From the NCBI GenBank assembly GCA_022865885.1, contig JALHSQ010000226.1, positions 1 to 64,000 of the forward strand: DNA of 64,000 bases, read 5' to 3'. The DNA is from Candidatus Bathyarchaeota archaeon (GTDB taxonomy: Archaea; Thermoproteota; Bathyarchaeia; Bathyarchaeales; Bathycorpusculaceae). The notes under the pieces were generated by a model that made no database searches, was not told where the DNA came from, and worked only from the letters and a program-made list of their open reading frames with translations. A program made the position numbers and the translations under genes. Positions 7,980 to 16,498 of the stretch are shown here, piece after piece. How positions within the stretch are numbered: the stretch's first letter is position 1; each line of letters starts with the position of its first letter.

Positions 7980-8609
7980 CTATTTCCCGCCGAGACCTTT
8001 TCGCTTCACTTCTCCTTTCGGCGTTTCTTCCTCAAAGATTATGGCTTGGAACTTGCACACTCTAGTTTCAGGCAGAAGCCAATTATCCGGCGGCAAGCCT
8101 GCCTTAACACAAGACTGACATAGAAACTCTTCTTCATCCCAATTCCATTCAACCGGTACCTGTGGAAGAAGTAAGCCTTTGAACATGCCTCTTTCAACGA
8201 TTAGCCCATCCTGTCCAACTTTAATCTTGGTCGGATATTCTCTTGGGTTTTTCACCTTTACTACTTGCGGCGGCGTAAGCACACTCACTTCAAAAACTAC
8301 CTTATCAAGCTCTTTGCTTGCGAGCGGGCAAAAGCGTGGATCTTGGGTCGCAGCGCTGATGGCAGAGCTAACTACTGCCTCTACCAGTGGGTCAGTAGGG
8401 TACGGGTAGCCTATGCATCCTCTCAATTCCTTCTCACCGTTTTCCACGCCGTTTATTGTTACGAATACACCGCATGGAATTCGTAGTTCTTCAGAAATAT
8501 CCTTCGGAGCATCGATTCTTTTTCTATTCTTCAAATACTCTTCCACTGCTTGGCGTGCAAGCTTGACTAGGAATTGTCCTTCTTTGTCACTGAGGTCGAA
8601 TGTCGCCAT
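7980..8609 (-). CDS. AMMECR1 domain protein
   Basis: A 209-residue protein with the family's six-residue LRGCIG motif (near residues 62-67) and the downstream VEWNWDEEEFLCQSC segment. AMMECR1 proteins occur across archaea and eukaryotes; in many genomes they neighbour MEMO and radical-SAM genes, but the reaction is unproven. It is the upstream partner of the glycosyltransferase gene. Confidence 0.92.
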   Translation of the reverse strand: MATFDLSDKEGQFLVKLARQAVEEYLKNRKRIDAPKDISEELRIPCGVFVTINGVENGEKELRGCIGYPYPTDPLVEAVVSSAISAATQDPRFCPLASKELDKVVFEVSVLTPPQVVKVKNPREYPTKIKVGQDGLIVERGMFKGLLLPQVPVEWNWDEEEFLCQSCVKAGLPPDNWLLPETRVCKFQAIIFEEETPKGEVKRKGLGGK

Positions 8610-8698
8610 TACCTCACCTGTCTGATGACCACCACTTGCTATAGAGGGACCTGTCTTTTAACCTTGAATCTGAGTAAAGGTCTTACAGGAGGCTTAAA

Positions 8699-9319
8699 TC
8701 AAAACTTTATCGTTTCTTCTTGTGTTCCCTTCTTGGTTATCAACAGGAAGTCTATTCCGTCTCCGCTCAAGATGTCCCTGCTTATTGCTGACTTCACTGA
8801 TCTCACAACCAAGTCTTTAGCTTCTTCGATCGTCATATCATCTTTGTAGCCTTCTTCAAGTACTCCTATGGCAATTTCTGTTCCTGAGCCCACGACAGCG
8901 TATTTGTCAGGTATTAGTGAGCCTAGAACATCCAACACGTATATTGACGGTCCTTCCTCGTCCGTTCCGCCCACGATTGTCTGCGTGATCAACGGTGCCA
9001 TTCTACGATTGAAAAGCAGATTTGACATGAGTTTCGCCGCGGCTCTCACAGAAATTGATCTGCCCACGTCCAAATTAAACAAGTTCACGTAGGCTTCTAC
9101 TTCTCTTGCCAGGATTTGCATGTCAGAAACAAGTCCAGCGCACGCCGCGCCAATGTTATCTGTGATCTTGAAGACTTTTTTGGCGCCTTTGCTGACAACA
9201 AGGTAACCGTAGGAGACACGTTTCTCAGAGGCCAATATGACTCCATCCTTGAATACGACACCAATGGTGGTTGCTCCGGGGATCCACATGTATCCACCTT
9301 GTTGGGCTTGTTTTTCCAT
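8699..9319 (-). CDS. psmB: Proteasome beta subunit, Thr1 replaced by Ala
   Basis: A 206-residue 20S proteasome beta-type subunit. ATG at 9319 is preferred over GTG at 9328 because AGGTGA (9330-9325) is five bases upstream of it. When aligned to Thermoplasma beta (TG|TTTVG), the maturation site reads PG|ATTIG, so position 1 of the mature chain is Ala16, not the catalytic Thr. Positions matching E17 and K33 are kept. From memory, Sulfolobus PsmB1 has the same ATxxG start and the SYGGYVLSK stretch, which here is SYGYLVVSK. This suggests a non-catalytic structural subunit, with an active beta encoded elsewhere. Confidence 0.93.
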   Translation of the reverse strand: MEKQAQQGGYMWIPGATTIGVVFKDGVILASEKRVSYGYLVVSKGAKKVFKITDNIGAACAGLVSDMQILAREVEAYVNLFNLDVGRSISVRAAAKLMSNLLFNRRMAPLITQTIVGGTDEEGPSIYVLDVLGSLIPDKYAVVGSGTEIAIGVLEEGYKDDMTIEEAKDLVVRSVKSAISRDILSGDGIDFLLITKKGTQEETIKF

Positions 9320-9909
9320 CAAATTCACCTTTCCCGATGATATAAGACAGACAAACTATTAAGCTTAATTATGTCGTTTTTCTGTTCTTCGGGGCTTTTT
9401 CTCAGGTTTTCTTGGCTTCCCCTAAGCATTTTTCACGCTGGATTCCCCATTCATACATGTTGGGTCGAAATACTGCACGTTGGTTCATTGAAGAATTCTG
9501 GGAAGAGGATTAAAAGTCGATCACGGGCCTAGAGGGAGTAGAATCCGAACGACTTGGCCGCAGAAAAAAAAAGATGTTTCTTTCTGCAGATTAATATTCA
9601 ACTTGCACCTTTCGGATACTTATTCCCCATGTTGTTTCGACCGTGTTGAGAAATACTGTAAAGACCGACGAGGCTAAACTAGGGTTGGCTCTTATTGAGA
9701 AAGCCTAGGGGGAGGGGGTAGGGTCGGGATTGGTCCGGAGAAGCCTTTCCAAAAGAGTTGATAGTCGCATTGTTTCCTTCAAACACATTCTCAGGTTTGA
9801 CAACAAGCAGATCCTCATCAAGTTGCCTTTGCACCGCTATTGACTGCGTAGGGACAAGCTAAATATCCGGCATGATGCCATCATAATTTAAGAAAGGTGA
9901 CGTAAAACG
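9320..9909. other. Gene-poor interval with G-rich tract
   Basis: About 590 bases without a gene I can support. Promoter-like ATGATATAAG for psmB (minus strand) lies near 9335-9345. A 10-A run is at about 9564-9573. GPRG..TTWPQ-like and RWFIEEFWEED-like fragments can be read near 9480-9560, but each has no supporting frame upstream. The G-rich tract at 9708-9728 and the repeated CCTAGG...GGGGGTAGG motif are listed separately. Confidence 0.4.
9703..9728 (+). repeat. CCTAGG-GGGGGTAGG motif, copy 1 (G-quadruplex pattern)
   Basis: Four runs of three or more G separated by one or two bases (GGGGG-A-GGGGG-TA-GGG-TC-GGG, 9708-9728) fit the classical quadruplex rule on the plus strand. Related tracts occur at 51580-51600 and 61494-61516, all intergenic and all on the plus strand. 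The role is unknown. Confidence 0.5.
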
Positions 9910-10497
9910 TTGAACATTCATGTGAAAAACGTTGAAGGTATCTGGTTTGGAGTCGCTTGTGATGAGAAAGAGGTCTTTGCCACCACCTTTGCTTCCAGTA
10001 AAGAAAAAGCCTTACAGGGTTTGAGAAATAGTATTCCTTTCCAGAGTGAGTTCAATCAAAGCGACGTTGCTTCTGCTCTCGTCGAACATGTTATCACAAC
10101 GCTAAAGAACATCTTTGACGGAAAGCAAGTTTCCTACAGTTTTCGCTTGGCCATGAACCATCTATCAAACCACACACAGAGAGTGCTTAAAGCAACTTCC
10201 GCGATTCCTCTAGGCTACGTGGCCTCCTATGGTTCAGTAGCCAAGGTTACCGATAGCAGCCCAAGAGGTGTCGGTCGAGTCATGGCACTGAACCCCTTTG
10301 CGCCAATAGTTCCTTGTCACCGCGTTGTCGGTTCAGACTTCACGCTGGTCGGCTATGCAGGCGGCCTTGCGATGAAAAAGGCGTTCTTGGAACGTGAACG
10401 CAAAGGCTTCACCGCTGAAAAAGAAGTGCTAGTAAATGGCAAGAAACTACAAGTACTTCCAGTTGAGCATATACTGAGAAAATTGAAAAAGGGATAA
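9910..10497 (+). CDS. ogt: Methylated-DNA-protein-cysteine methyltransferase
   Basis: A 195-residue suicide repair enzyme that moves the alkyl group from O6-alkylguanine onto its own cysteine. The acceptor is C136 in PCHRVVG; the helix-turn-helix with the arginine finger is GVGRVMALNP (R123), and SYGSVAKV is the usual segment before it. Start is TTG at 9910, supported by AAAGGTGA eight to nine bases upstream. Confidence 0.95.
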   Translation: MNIHVKNVEGIWFGVACDEKEVFATTFASSKEKALQGLRNSIPFQSEFNQSDVASALVEHVITTLKNIFDGKQVSYSFRLAMNHLSNHTQRVLKATSAIPLGYVASYGSVAKVTDSSPRGVGRVMALNPFAPIVPCHRVVGSDFTLVGYAGGLAMKKAFLERERKGFTAEKEVLVNGKKLQVLPVEHILRKLKKG

Positions 10498-10657
10498 GCA
10501 TTAACAATCTGGCAGCAGCATCTTCAGATGATTTTTCTCTTTGGCATGACGTTCGAAGAATAGTTTTTATCTATACCAGAGTCGCGTTTGAGTTCCGGCG
10601 GATTCTCTATCGTAAATGATAAAAGCGTGTGGGCTACACCTCAAGAAGGGATATTTT

Positions 10658-11182
10658 ATGGTCAAGCGAGGTCTTTTCACAGGAAGATTTCAACCCTTTC
10701 ATAATGGTCATCTTAGTGCAGTAAAGGACATTTTGAAAGAAACTGAAGAACTTGTGATAGTGATCGGTAGCGCTCAGTACAGTCACAACCTCAGCAACCC
10801 ATTTACCGCTGGGGAAAGGTTGACTATGATCCGCATGGCCCTCCAAGACGATGGAACGGACTGTTCGCGAATCTGGATTGTCCCTGTACCAGACGTGCAT
10901 CTGCACATGACATGGGTTTCCGCCTTGGAAGGCTACACCCCCAGTTTCGACACCGTCTATTCCAATGAGCCACTTACGCGACGTCTCTTCATAGAGGCCG
11001 GATACAAGGTGAAAGCTATCCGCTTCTATGAACGCGAACACTACTCCTCAACCAAGATTAGAAAGAAAATGCTCGAAGGGGCCAACTGGGAGACGCTAGT
11101 TCCGCCGAGTGTGTCTGGTTTCATAAAGAAGATAGGCGGGGTTGAAAGACTGCAAGACCTTGCTAAGAGCGATAAAGCGTAG
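10658..11182 (+). CDS. nadM: Nicotinamide-nucleotide adenylyltransferase (NadM)
   Basis: A 174-residue archaeal NMN adenylyltransferase, making NAD from NMN and ATP. The nucleotidyltransferase signature GRFQPFHNGH is near residues 8-17 and the second ATP-binding motif SSTKIRKKM is near 127-135. ATG at 10658 is chosen over the upstream in-frame ATG at 10616, since AGAAGGGA lies seven bases before it and the conserved protein begins there. The last 20 bases overlap the convergent SAM hydrolase gene. Confidence 0.95.
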   Translation: MVKRGLFTGRFQPFHNGHLSAVKDILKETEELVIVIGSAQYSHNLSNPFTAGERLTMIRMALQDDGTDCSRIWIVPVPDVHLHMTWVSALEGYTPSFDTVYSNEPLTRRLFIEAGYKVKAIRFYEREHYSSTKIRKKMLEGANWETLVPPSVSGFIKKIGGVERLQDLAKSDKA

Positions 11183-11957
11183 CTTCATCGCCAACCTTTA
11201 TTTTCAAAGTGTTAGCAGCGTTGCCCTGGTTGATAGCGATTTCGACGAATTTGTGGCTTCCAATAGTGGCTAGAGGTTCTTGCGTCTTAACCTCATCGTA
11301 AGCTTTGCAGAGCTTGAGATCAAGCTTTGTGCCTGCTAATCTGATCTTAATTCTGTCCCTAGTGCTCATTTGTTCGAGTTCCTTTTGCCCAAGATTCGTT
11401 ATTACGTTTCCAAAATCGTCTATGTGTATGACTTCACCTACAAGCACGCCCTTTCTCTTGATGGGCTTGACGGTTTTCAGAGTTGATACTTCATGGATTT
11501 CTGGGCCAAACTCGGTGGGCGGTTTTCCGTTTGCCAGATGAGCCGCTGCTGGCGCAAAGACGTCTCTTCCGTGAAACGTGTTAGAGATCTCACGCAACAT
11601 AGTCTTGCGTTCTCTTATTTCGTAGATATGCTCTATTCCTTGATTTTCTGCAGCTAGAGTCAAAACGCCGTTGTCTGGTCCGACGAAGAGGTTTTGCTTC
11701 GTCTGTATGATTAGCGGGTGACGTTCTGTTCCAACACCGGGGTCCACGACGGCCACGTGGATGGTGCCTTTTGGGAAATATGGTGCAGCTGATGCCAGAA
11801 GGAAGGCACCCATTCTCGTGTTAAACTTGTCTATTCCATGTGTGACGTCTATGATGTTCACATTGGGGCTTATGCTTAGAATTACTGCTTTCATTTCTGC
11901 GACGTAGGGCTCTTTCAGACCGAAATCTGTTGTTAGAGTGATGATTGGGCTACGCAT
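11163..11957 (-). CDS. S-adenosyl-L-methionine hydrolase (adenosine-forming), DUF62
   Basis: A 264-residue protein of the SAM hydroxide adenosyltransferase/fluorinase family, which converts SAM and water to adenosine and methionine. The motifs TTDFG (9-13), VVDPGVGTERH, VGPDNGVL, FHGRDVFAP and HIDDFGNVITN are all present. Archaeal members are hydrolases rather than halogenases. The 3' end overlaps that of nadM, and the divergent gene at 12019 shares its promoter region. Confidence 0.94.
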   Translation of the reverse strand: MRSPIITLTTDFGLKEPYVAEMKAVILSISPNVNIIDVTHGIDKFNTRMGAFLLASAAPYFPKGTIHVAVVDPGVGTERHPLIIQTKQNLFVGPDNGVLTLAAENQGIEHIYEIRERKTMLREISNTFHGRDVFAPAAAHLANGKPPTEFGPEIHEVSTLKTVKPIKRKGVLVGEVIHIDDFGNVITNLGQKELEQMSTRDRIKIRLAGTKLDLKLCKAYDEVKTQEPLATIGSHKFVEIAINQGNAANTLKIKVGDEATLYRS

Positions 11958-12018
11958 GTGGTTTCTTTTATAAACGTTTTTGGATAATTAGTTTTCCACA
12001 CCACTTGGAAGGGTTAAG

Positions 12019-12780
12019 ATGTGGTCACTCAGGAAGCTCACAACGAAAGAAGTGGCGTTGACAATCAGTTTTACAGCTTTGTATGTGGTTTTCGGTTTTC
12101 TGAAGATTTCTCCAATAATCGGTCTGCCTGGTCAGGCAATTACGGCGGCAGCTATTATGGCTCCGCTAATGGGCGTGATACTTGGTCCATACATAAGCAC
12201 TCTATCCACGTTCTTAGGTGGGTTGATGGGGTTTTCTTTCGGATCTTTTTCACTGCTGAGTATTGGTTCTGGCATGACGGCTGCTTTATGTAGTGGCTTG
12301 GTTTGCAGGGGCAAACGTGTAGTCAGTGTCCTCATCTATTCTTCTCTTTTGCTATTCTTAGCCTTCTATCCTGTTGTCGGTGTCGCTTGGCTTTATCCAG
12401 CGTCACTGTGGTTCCAAATAGTGGGGCTGATTATCTTAGTTTCGCCTTTACAAACTGTAGCCGTCAGAAGCTTTGACTCTAACAATGACTCGATGATTCT
12501 CTATGCATTTTTCGTGGTGTCTTTGTCCTCAACCTTGGCTGGTCAGATCGCTGGATCTCTCACCCTTGAAATGATTCACATACCCAACGTGGACTACTTC
12601 AAAGGAACTTGGCAAACAATCACGGTTCTATATCCAATAGAACGGATGATAATCGCGTTGGCTGCAGCTCTGATTGGGGCACCGCTGTACAAGGTTCTTA
12701 GGCACCTCAATATGCTGCCGCTTAACGTTTCAAAACAGAAAGAAATCCCGTTTGTTGAAGGCTCACAAACAAGCTCTTAA
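12019..12780 (+). CDS. Membrane protein, ECF transporter S-component-like
   Basis: A 253-residue integral membrane protein with six or more hydrophobic segments. The N-terminal TKEVALTISFTALYVVFGFLK and an early glycine-rich stretch recall the substrate-binding (S) subunits of energy-coupling-factor vitamin transporters, but it is longer than most and the match is by pattern only. A clear ribosome site, GGAAGGG, stands seven bases before ATG. It is convergent with cofE. The substrate is not predictable. Confidence 0.55.
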   Translation: MWSLRKLTTKEVALTISFTALYVVFGFLKISPIIGLPGQAITAAAIMAPLMGVILGPYISTLSTFLGGLMGFSFGSFSLLSIGSGMTAALCSGLVCRGKRVVSVLIYSSLLLFLAFYPVVGVAWLYPASLWFQIVGLIILVSPLQTVAVRSFDSNNDSMILYAFFVVSLSSTLAGQIAGSLTLEMIHIPNVDYFKGTWQTITVLYPIERMIIALAAALIGAPLYKVLRHLNMLPLNVSKQKEIPFVEGSQTSS

Positions 12781-12848
12781 ACGAATCAGCTATCTTCTTA
12801 GTGCCCTACCTCTCAATTTTCAAAAAATGCTGGCAACAACTGCTGTTT

Positions 12849-13622
12849 CTAATGTGAATCTGCGAATTTCTGGCGATTGTTCATGTAAATGCATTCTCTT
12901 TGAGGCATCATCATGGTTTCAGGTCCATATGCTCCGCCATCAAAATCCACAGGCGCATCCCTAATCAGCACCGCTGGCGTTTGCTCAATTGACTCGCCCA
13001 TTAGCAAGTGTGCCGCTGAGGCCAAATCATCGGCTATAGCATGACGCGTAATGATCACCTCTTTTCCGTAGAGGTCACTCTCTCCTCTATGATCCCTTAT
13101 CGGCTTGAACCCGGCAACAGCCAAAGCCAAGCCGATCGTGCCTATCCTGAGTGGAATCAGGCCACTATCAATTATCAAGACAGCAATGCGCTTACAGGTT
13201 CTGCGATAAATTTCTTCTCTGATACTCTTGGCCCATCTTGAGGGATTGCTGGGCCATAGTGCAACATAGTCAACGGGGGCGTTTTTGCTGTCTATCCCTG
13301 CATTGGCGACCAGCATTTCGTTTTTGAGTGTTAGGACAGCTCTTTCCACTCCTCCACAGATCTTGTCTGCTTCGCGCAGAACCAGTTCTCCAAATTCTGG
13401 TTCTAACGAGAATTCTTGAGCAAGCTTCTTTGCCTTGTCAGAGGGCTTTACCTCTTTCAGGTTAACTAGACGGTTTTCTGCGTAAGAGACAATCTTTGAG
13501 GTTAAGGCTAAAACGTCATTATCCTTAAGCTGCAAGTTCAGTTTTTTCAACGATTCAAGAACTATGTCAACTAGGTTATCGCCAGGTTTCACCTTTTTCG
13601 TCTTAATGGCGTACAGCTCCAT
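12849..13622 (-). CDS. cofE: Coenzyme F420-0:L-glutamate ligase
   Basis: A 257-residue enzyme that adds gamma-linked glutamate to F420-0 using GTP. The family features are VLALTSKIVSYAENR near residues 41-55, the DSGLIPLRIGTIGLALAVAGF region, YGKEVIITRHAIADDLASAA and the MGES motif. It implies that the organism makes the deazaflavin F420. It lies six bases after the MoaD-like gene, in an operon with glycerate kinase. Confidence 0.95.
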   Translation of the reverse strand: MELYAIKTKKVKPGDNLVDIVLESLKKLNLQLKDNDVLALTSKIVSYAENRLVNLKEVKPSDKAKKLAQEFSLEPEFGELVLREADKICGGVERAVLTLKNEMLVANAGIDSKNAPVDYVALWPSNPSRWAKSIREEIYRRTCKRIAVLIIDSGLIPLRIGTIGLALAVAGFKPIRDHRGESDLYGKEVIITRHAIADDLASAAHLLMGESIEQTPAVLIRDAPVDFDGGAYGPETMMMPQRECIYMNNRQKFADSH

Positions 13623-13628
13623 CTTTTC

Positions 13629-13913
13629 CTATCCTCCATGCACAACTGATACGAAAACCACTTCATCCCCGTCCTTAAGCTTAGTCTCCAAACCATCTAG
13701 GACACTACTGTCTCTTCCATTCACGAGCATCAACGCGTTCGTCTTCGGATCGTCAAGCTCTGGATCAATCAACGCTCGCTTAAGTCTAGGATTCTCTTCA
13801 ACAATTCTCTTTACTATCTCTCTTAACGTGATAGTTTTTTCGAGCTTTATGCTGAATTTGCTTTTTCTTGACGCGGCACGTAAGGAGCCGACAAATCGAA
13901 CAGTCACAATCAT
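13629..13913 (-). CDS. MoaD/ThiS-like ubiquitin-fold protein (SAMP-like)
   Basis: A 94-residue beta-grasp protein ending in HGG, the diglycine tail that is adenylated by E1-like enzymes. The sequence order (VRFVGSLRAASRKSKF, then MLVNGRD near the middle and DGDEVVFVSVVHGG) is that of MoaD. It may carry sulfur for molybdopterin or tRNA thiolation or serve as a small archaeal modifier. The partner E1 is not in the window. Confidence 0.9.
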   Translation of the reverse strand: MIVTVRFVGSLRAASRKSKFSIKLEKTITLREIVKRIVEENPRLKRALIDPELDDPKTNALMLVNGRDSSVLDGLETKLKDGDEVVFVSVVHGG

Positions 13914-13934
13914 TGTTTTACACTTTATCCAACA

Positions 13935-15311
13935 TTACAGGACTACGATCACGGAAACATCGTTAACGTTGGTTCCAGTTGGGCCAGTAAATATCAGATC
14001 TTCAAGCTTCGAGAAGAAATGGTATGAATCGTTTTCTGCCAAGAATCTGGTTGGCGCCAATTCCTCTCTTGCTGCCCTTATCAAGGTTTTTCCATCCCCA
14101 ATCGCGCCAGCGGCATCCGTTGGGCCGTCAACACCATCCGTAGTCATTGAGGCGACAGCCGTGCCGCTGGTTCCATCTAGTTTCAGTGCTGCTGCCAAAG
14201 GTATTTCTTGGTTTCTTCCGCCCAAACCCTTTCCAGTTACAACCACTGTTGTCTCCCCGCCGGCGACTACGCCTCCAGGTCTTGGAACAGGGTTCCCAGA
14301 GAGACGTACTTCGCGTGCTATGGACGCAAGCATGCGTCCCACTTGCCTAGCTTCTCCTTCCAGTGTTGACGTCAACAGAATTGTGTTTAAGCCGGCTGAA
14401 ATGAGATACTTTTGCGCTGCCAAGCTTGCCGATCTGTTGTTACCGACGATGACATTGCAGACTTTCTTGAACGTCTTATCGTTGGCTTTTGGGGTTTCAG
14501 GAATTACCCCCTTCTCGCCATCCGTCAAGACTTCCCTGATGGTTGATGGAGCTTTATCCCATAAACTATATCTCTTCAGGATTCTTGTAGCGTCGCTGAA
14601 GGTTGTTGAATCTGGAACGGTTGGACCTGATGCAATGACATCCAGTGGGTCACCGACAACGTCTGAGAGAACCAAGTTAAGAATCGTGGCTGGATAGGTC
14701 TTTCTTGCGAGCCAGCCGCCTTTGAATTCTGAAATGTGTTTTCTGACAGTGTTGATCTCGTTTATTGTTGCGCCACTCCTGAGCAAGGCATCTGTAATTG
14801 CTCTTTTGTCAGCAATGGAGATGTTTCCTCGAGGTAGAGGCATGAGGCTTGATCCTCCGCCTGAAATTAGACATATGACCAAGTCCTGTTTTTCAGCTTC
14901 TTCTGCAATCTCCACCATGCGACGAGTTCCTTCAACACCTGTTTGATCTGGGACTGGATGGTTTGCCCCATGAAGCTCTATTCTCTCTGTTCTCAGCCGG
15001 GTGCCATGTGGGACATTCACCAATCCTTTCGTTATTCGGTTACCCAACACTTCCTCTAGAGCTTGTGCCATTAACCCGCTTGCTTTACCTCCTCCTAAAA
15101 CATAGACGTGCCTGAACTCTTTCATGTCGAAAACATGCCCATCGACATGAAGGATTGTATCTTTCAGTAGAAGCTTAGACTTCATGATCTGTGCAGGATC
15201 AACGGCGTTCACTGCGGATTCAAGACTACACAAAGCTAGTCGCCGAGCTTTTCTGTCGAGTTGCGTTTCACCATTCTTAATGAGCTGCTCTTTGTTCCTT
15301 ATACTAATCAT
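13935..15311 (-). CDS. Glycerate 2-kinase (MOFRL family)
   Basis: A 458-residue protein with the two parts of GckA-type kinases: an N-terminal DUF4147 domain with YVLGGGKASGLMAQALEE, and LISGGGSSLMPLP, then a C-terminal MOFRL domain with GGETTVVV and GGRNQEI, and TDGVDGPTDAAGA. It phosphorylates glycerate to 2-phosphoglycerate. A reductase that could supply glycerate (15408) is divergent, so the pair points to glyoxylate, hydroxypyruvate or serine use. The gene leads the cofE-moaD operon. Confidence 0.93.
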   Translation of the reverse strand: MISIRNKEQLIKNGETQLDRKARRLALCSLESAVNAVDPAQIMKSKLLLKDTILHVDGHVFDMKEFRHVYVLGGGKASGLMAQALEEVLGNRITKGLVNVPHGTRLRTERIELHGANHPVPDQTGVEGTRRMVEIAEEAEKQDLVICLISGGGSSLMPLPRGNISIADKRAITDALLRSGATINEINTVRKHISEFKGGWLARKTYPATILNLVLSDVVGDPLDVIASGPTVPDSTTFSDATRILKRYSLWDKAPSTIREVLTDGEKGVIPETPKANDKTFKKVCNVIVGNNRSASLAAQKYLISAGLNTILLTSTLEGEARQVGRMLASIAREVRLSGNPVPRPGGVVAGGETTVVVTGKGLGGRNQEIPLAAALKLDGTSGTAVASMTTDGVDGPTDAAGAIGDGKTLIRAAREELAPTRFLAENDSYHFFSKLEDLIFTGPTGTNVNDVSVIVVL

Positions 15312-15407
15312 TTGGACAAACCATTGAATGATTTTCTAATGTGAATGCGTAAGTGTAATAAGTGAACGCTAATAAAGAATTCCGCGCATCGCTTCATGGT
15401 GAATCAT

Positions 15408-16412
15408 ATGCCAAAACCAAGGATCTACGTCACACGAGAGCTTCCTGAAAGGGGACTCAAGCTCATTAGGAAATTCTTTGACGCTGAAGTATGGTCTGAC
15501 TACGCGCCTCCACCGAAAAAAGTGATAGCTGAGAAAGTGAAAAACGTTGATGCCCTTGTCTCACTTTTATCTGACAAGATCGACAGGGAAATTCTCGATG
15601 TCGCGCCTAAGCTGAAAATCGTGTCCCAACTAGCAGTAGGCTTCGACAATATAGACGTGCAAGAGGCCACAAGAAGAGGCATTTACGTGACAAACACGCC
15701 CGAAGTGTTAACCGATACAACCGCTGATTTCGCTTGGGCTTTGCTGATGGCGTTGGCAAGGCGAATTGTTGAAGCAGACAAATACGTTCGAACTGGGCAA
15801 TGGAAAGTAGGCTGGCATCCCAACATGCTGGCGGGCAGAGACGTTTATGGTGCAACAATCGGTGTCGTTGGCGCTGGAAGAATCGGTTACGCTGTTGCTA
15901 AAAGGGCAAAAGGCTTTGACATGAAAATTCTGTACTACGACGTGATTCCGCGCCCTGAGATGGAAAAAGACCTTGGTGCAAAGAAAGTTGACATAGATAT
16001 CCTCTTGAAAAACTCGGATTTTGTAAGCATCCATGTTCCACTGATGAAAGAAACTCATCATCTGATAAACGCGGAGAAGCTTAAACTGATGAAAAGCACG
16101 GCTTACTTGATAAACAACTCGCGTGGACCAGTGATTGACGAGAAGGCTCTTTATGACGCCTTGAAGGCAGGTCAAATAGCTGGTGCTGGACTTGACGTCT
16201 TTGAACAGGAGCCGACGCCGATTGACAATCCTCTACTTAAACTTGACAACGTGGTCGTTGCGCCGCACACATCAAGTGCCAGCCTTGAAACTCGATCAAG
16301 GATGTCTGAAATGGTCGCGGAAAACTTGCTGTCTTTCTTTGAAGGGAAGAGACCACCAAACTTGGTTAACCCTGACGTGTTGAAAGTGAAACCGTTGTCA
16401 AGACAATTCTAA
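15408..16412 (+). CDS. D-2-hydroxyacid dehydrogenase (glyoxylate/hydroxypyruvate reductase-like)
   Basis: A 334-residue NAD(P)-dependent dehydrogenase. The Rossmann loop is VGAGRIGYAVAKRA; the catalytic Arg, Glu and His sit in NNSRGPVID, FEQEP and APHTSS. It best resembles archaeal glyoxylate reductase, with 3-phosphoglycerate dehydrogenase as a less likely choice because there is no ACT domain. ATG at 15408 is chosen because GGTGA (15398-15402) lies five bases before it; ATG 15396 contains that motif. Confidence 0.9.
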   Translation: MPKPRIYVTRELPERGLKLIRKFFDAEVWSDYAPPPKKVIAEKVKNVDALVSLLSDKIDREILDVAPKLKIVSQLAVGFDNIDVQEATRRGIYVTNTPEVLTDTTADFAWALLMALARRIVEADKYVRTGQWKVGWHPNMLAGRDVYGATIGVVGAGRIGYAVAKRAKGFDMKILYYDVIPRPEMEKDLGAKKVDIDILLKNSDFVSIHVPLMKETHHLINAEKLKLMKSTAYLINNSRGPVIDEKALYDALKAGQIAGAGLDVFEQEPTPIDNPLLKLDNVVVAPHTSSASLETRSRMSEMVAENLLSFFEGKRPPNLVNPDVLKVKPLSRQF

Positions 16413-16498
16413 ACATGGGTTTACGTAAGGCCAGACTGAAATAGTTAAATACTATCCTTCTTTAACGTTCATTTTCCTTTCAAACTAAGGTGATTCAA

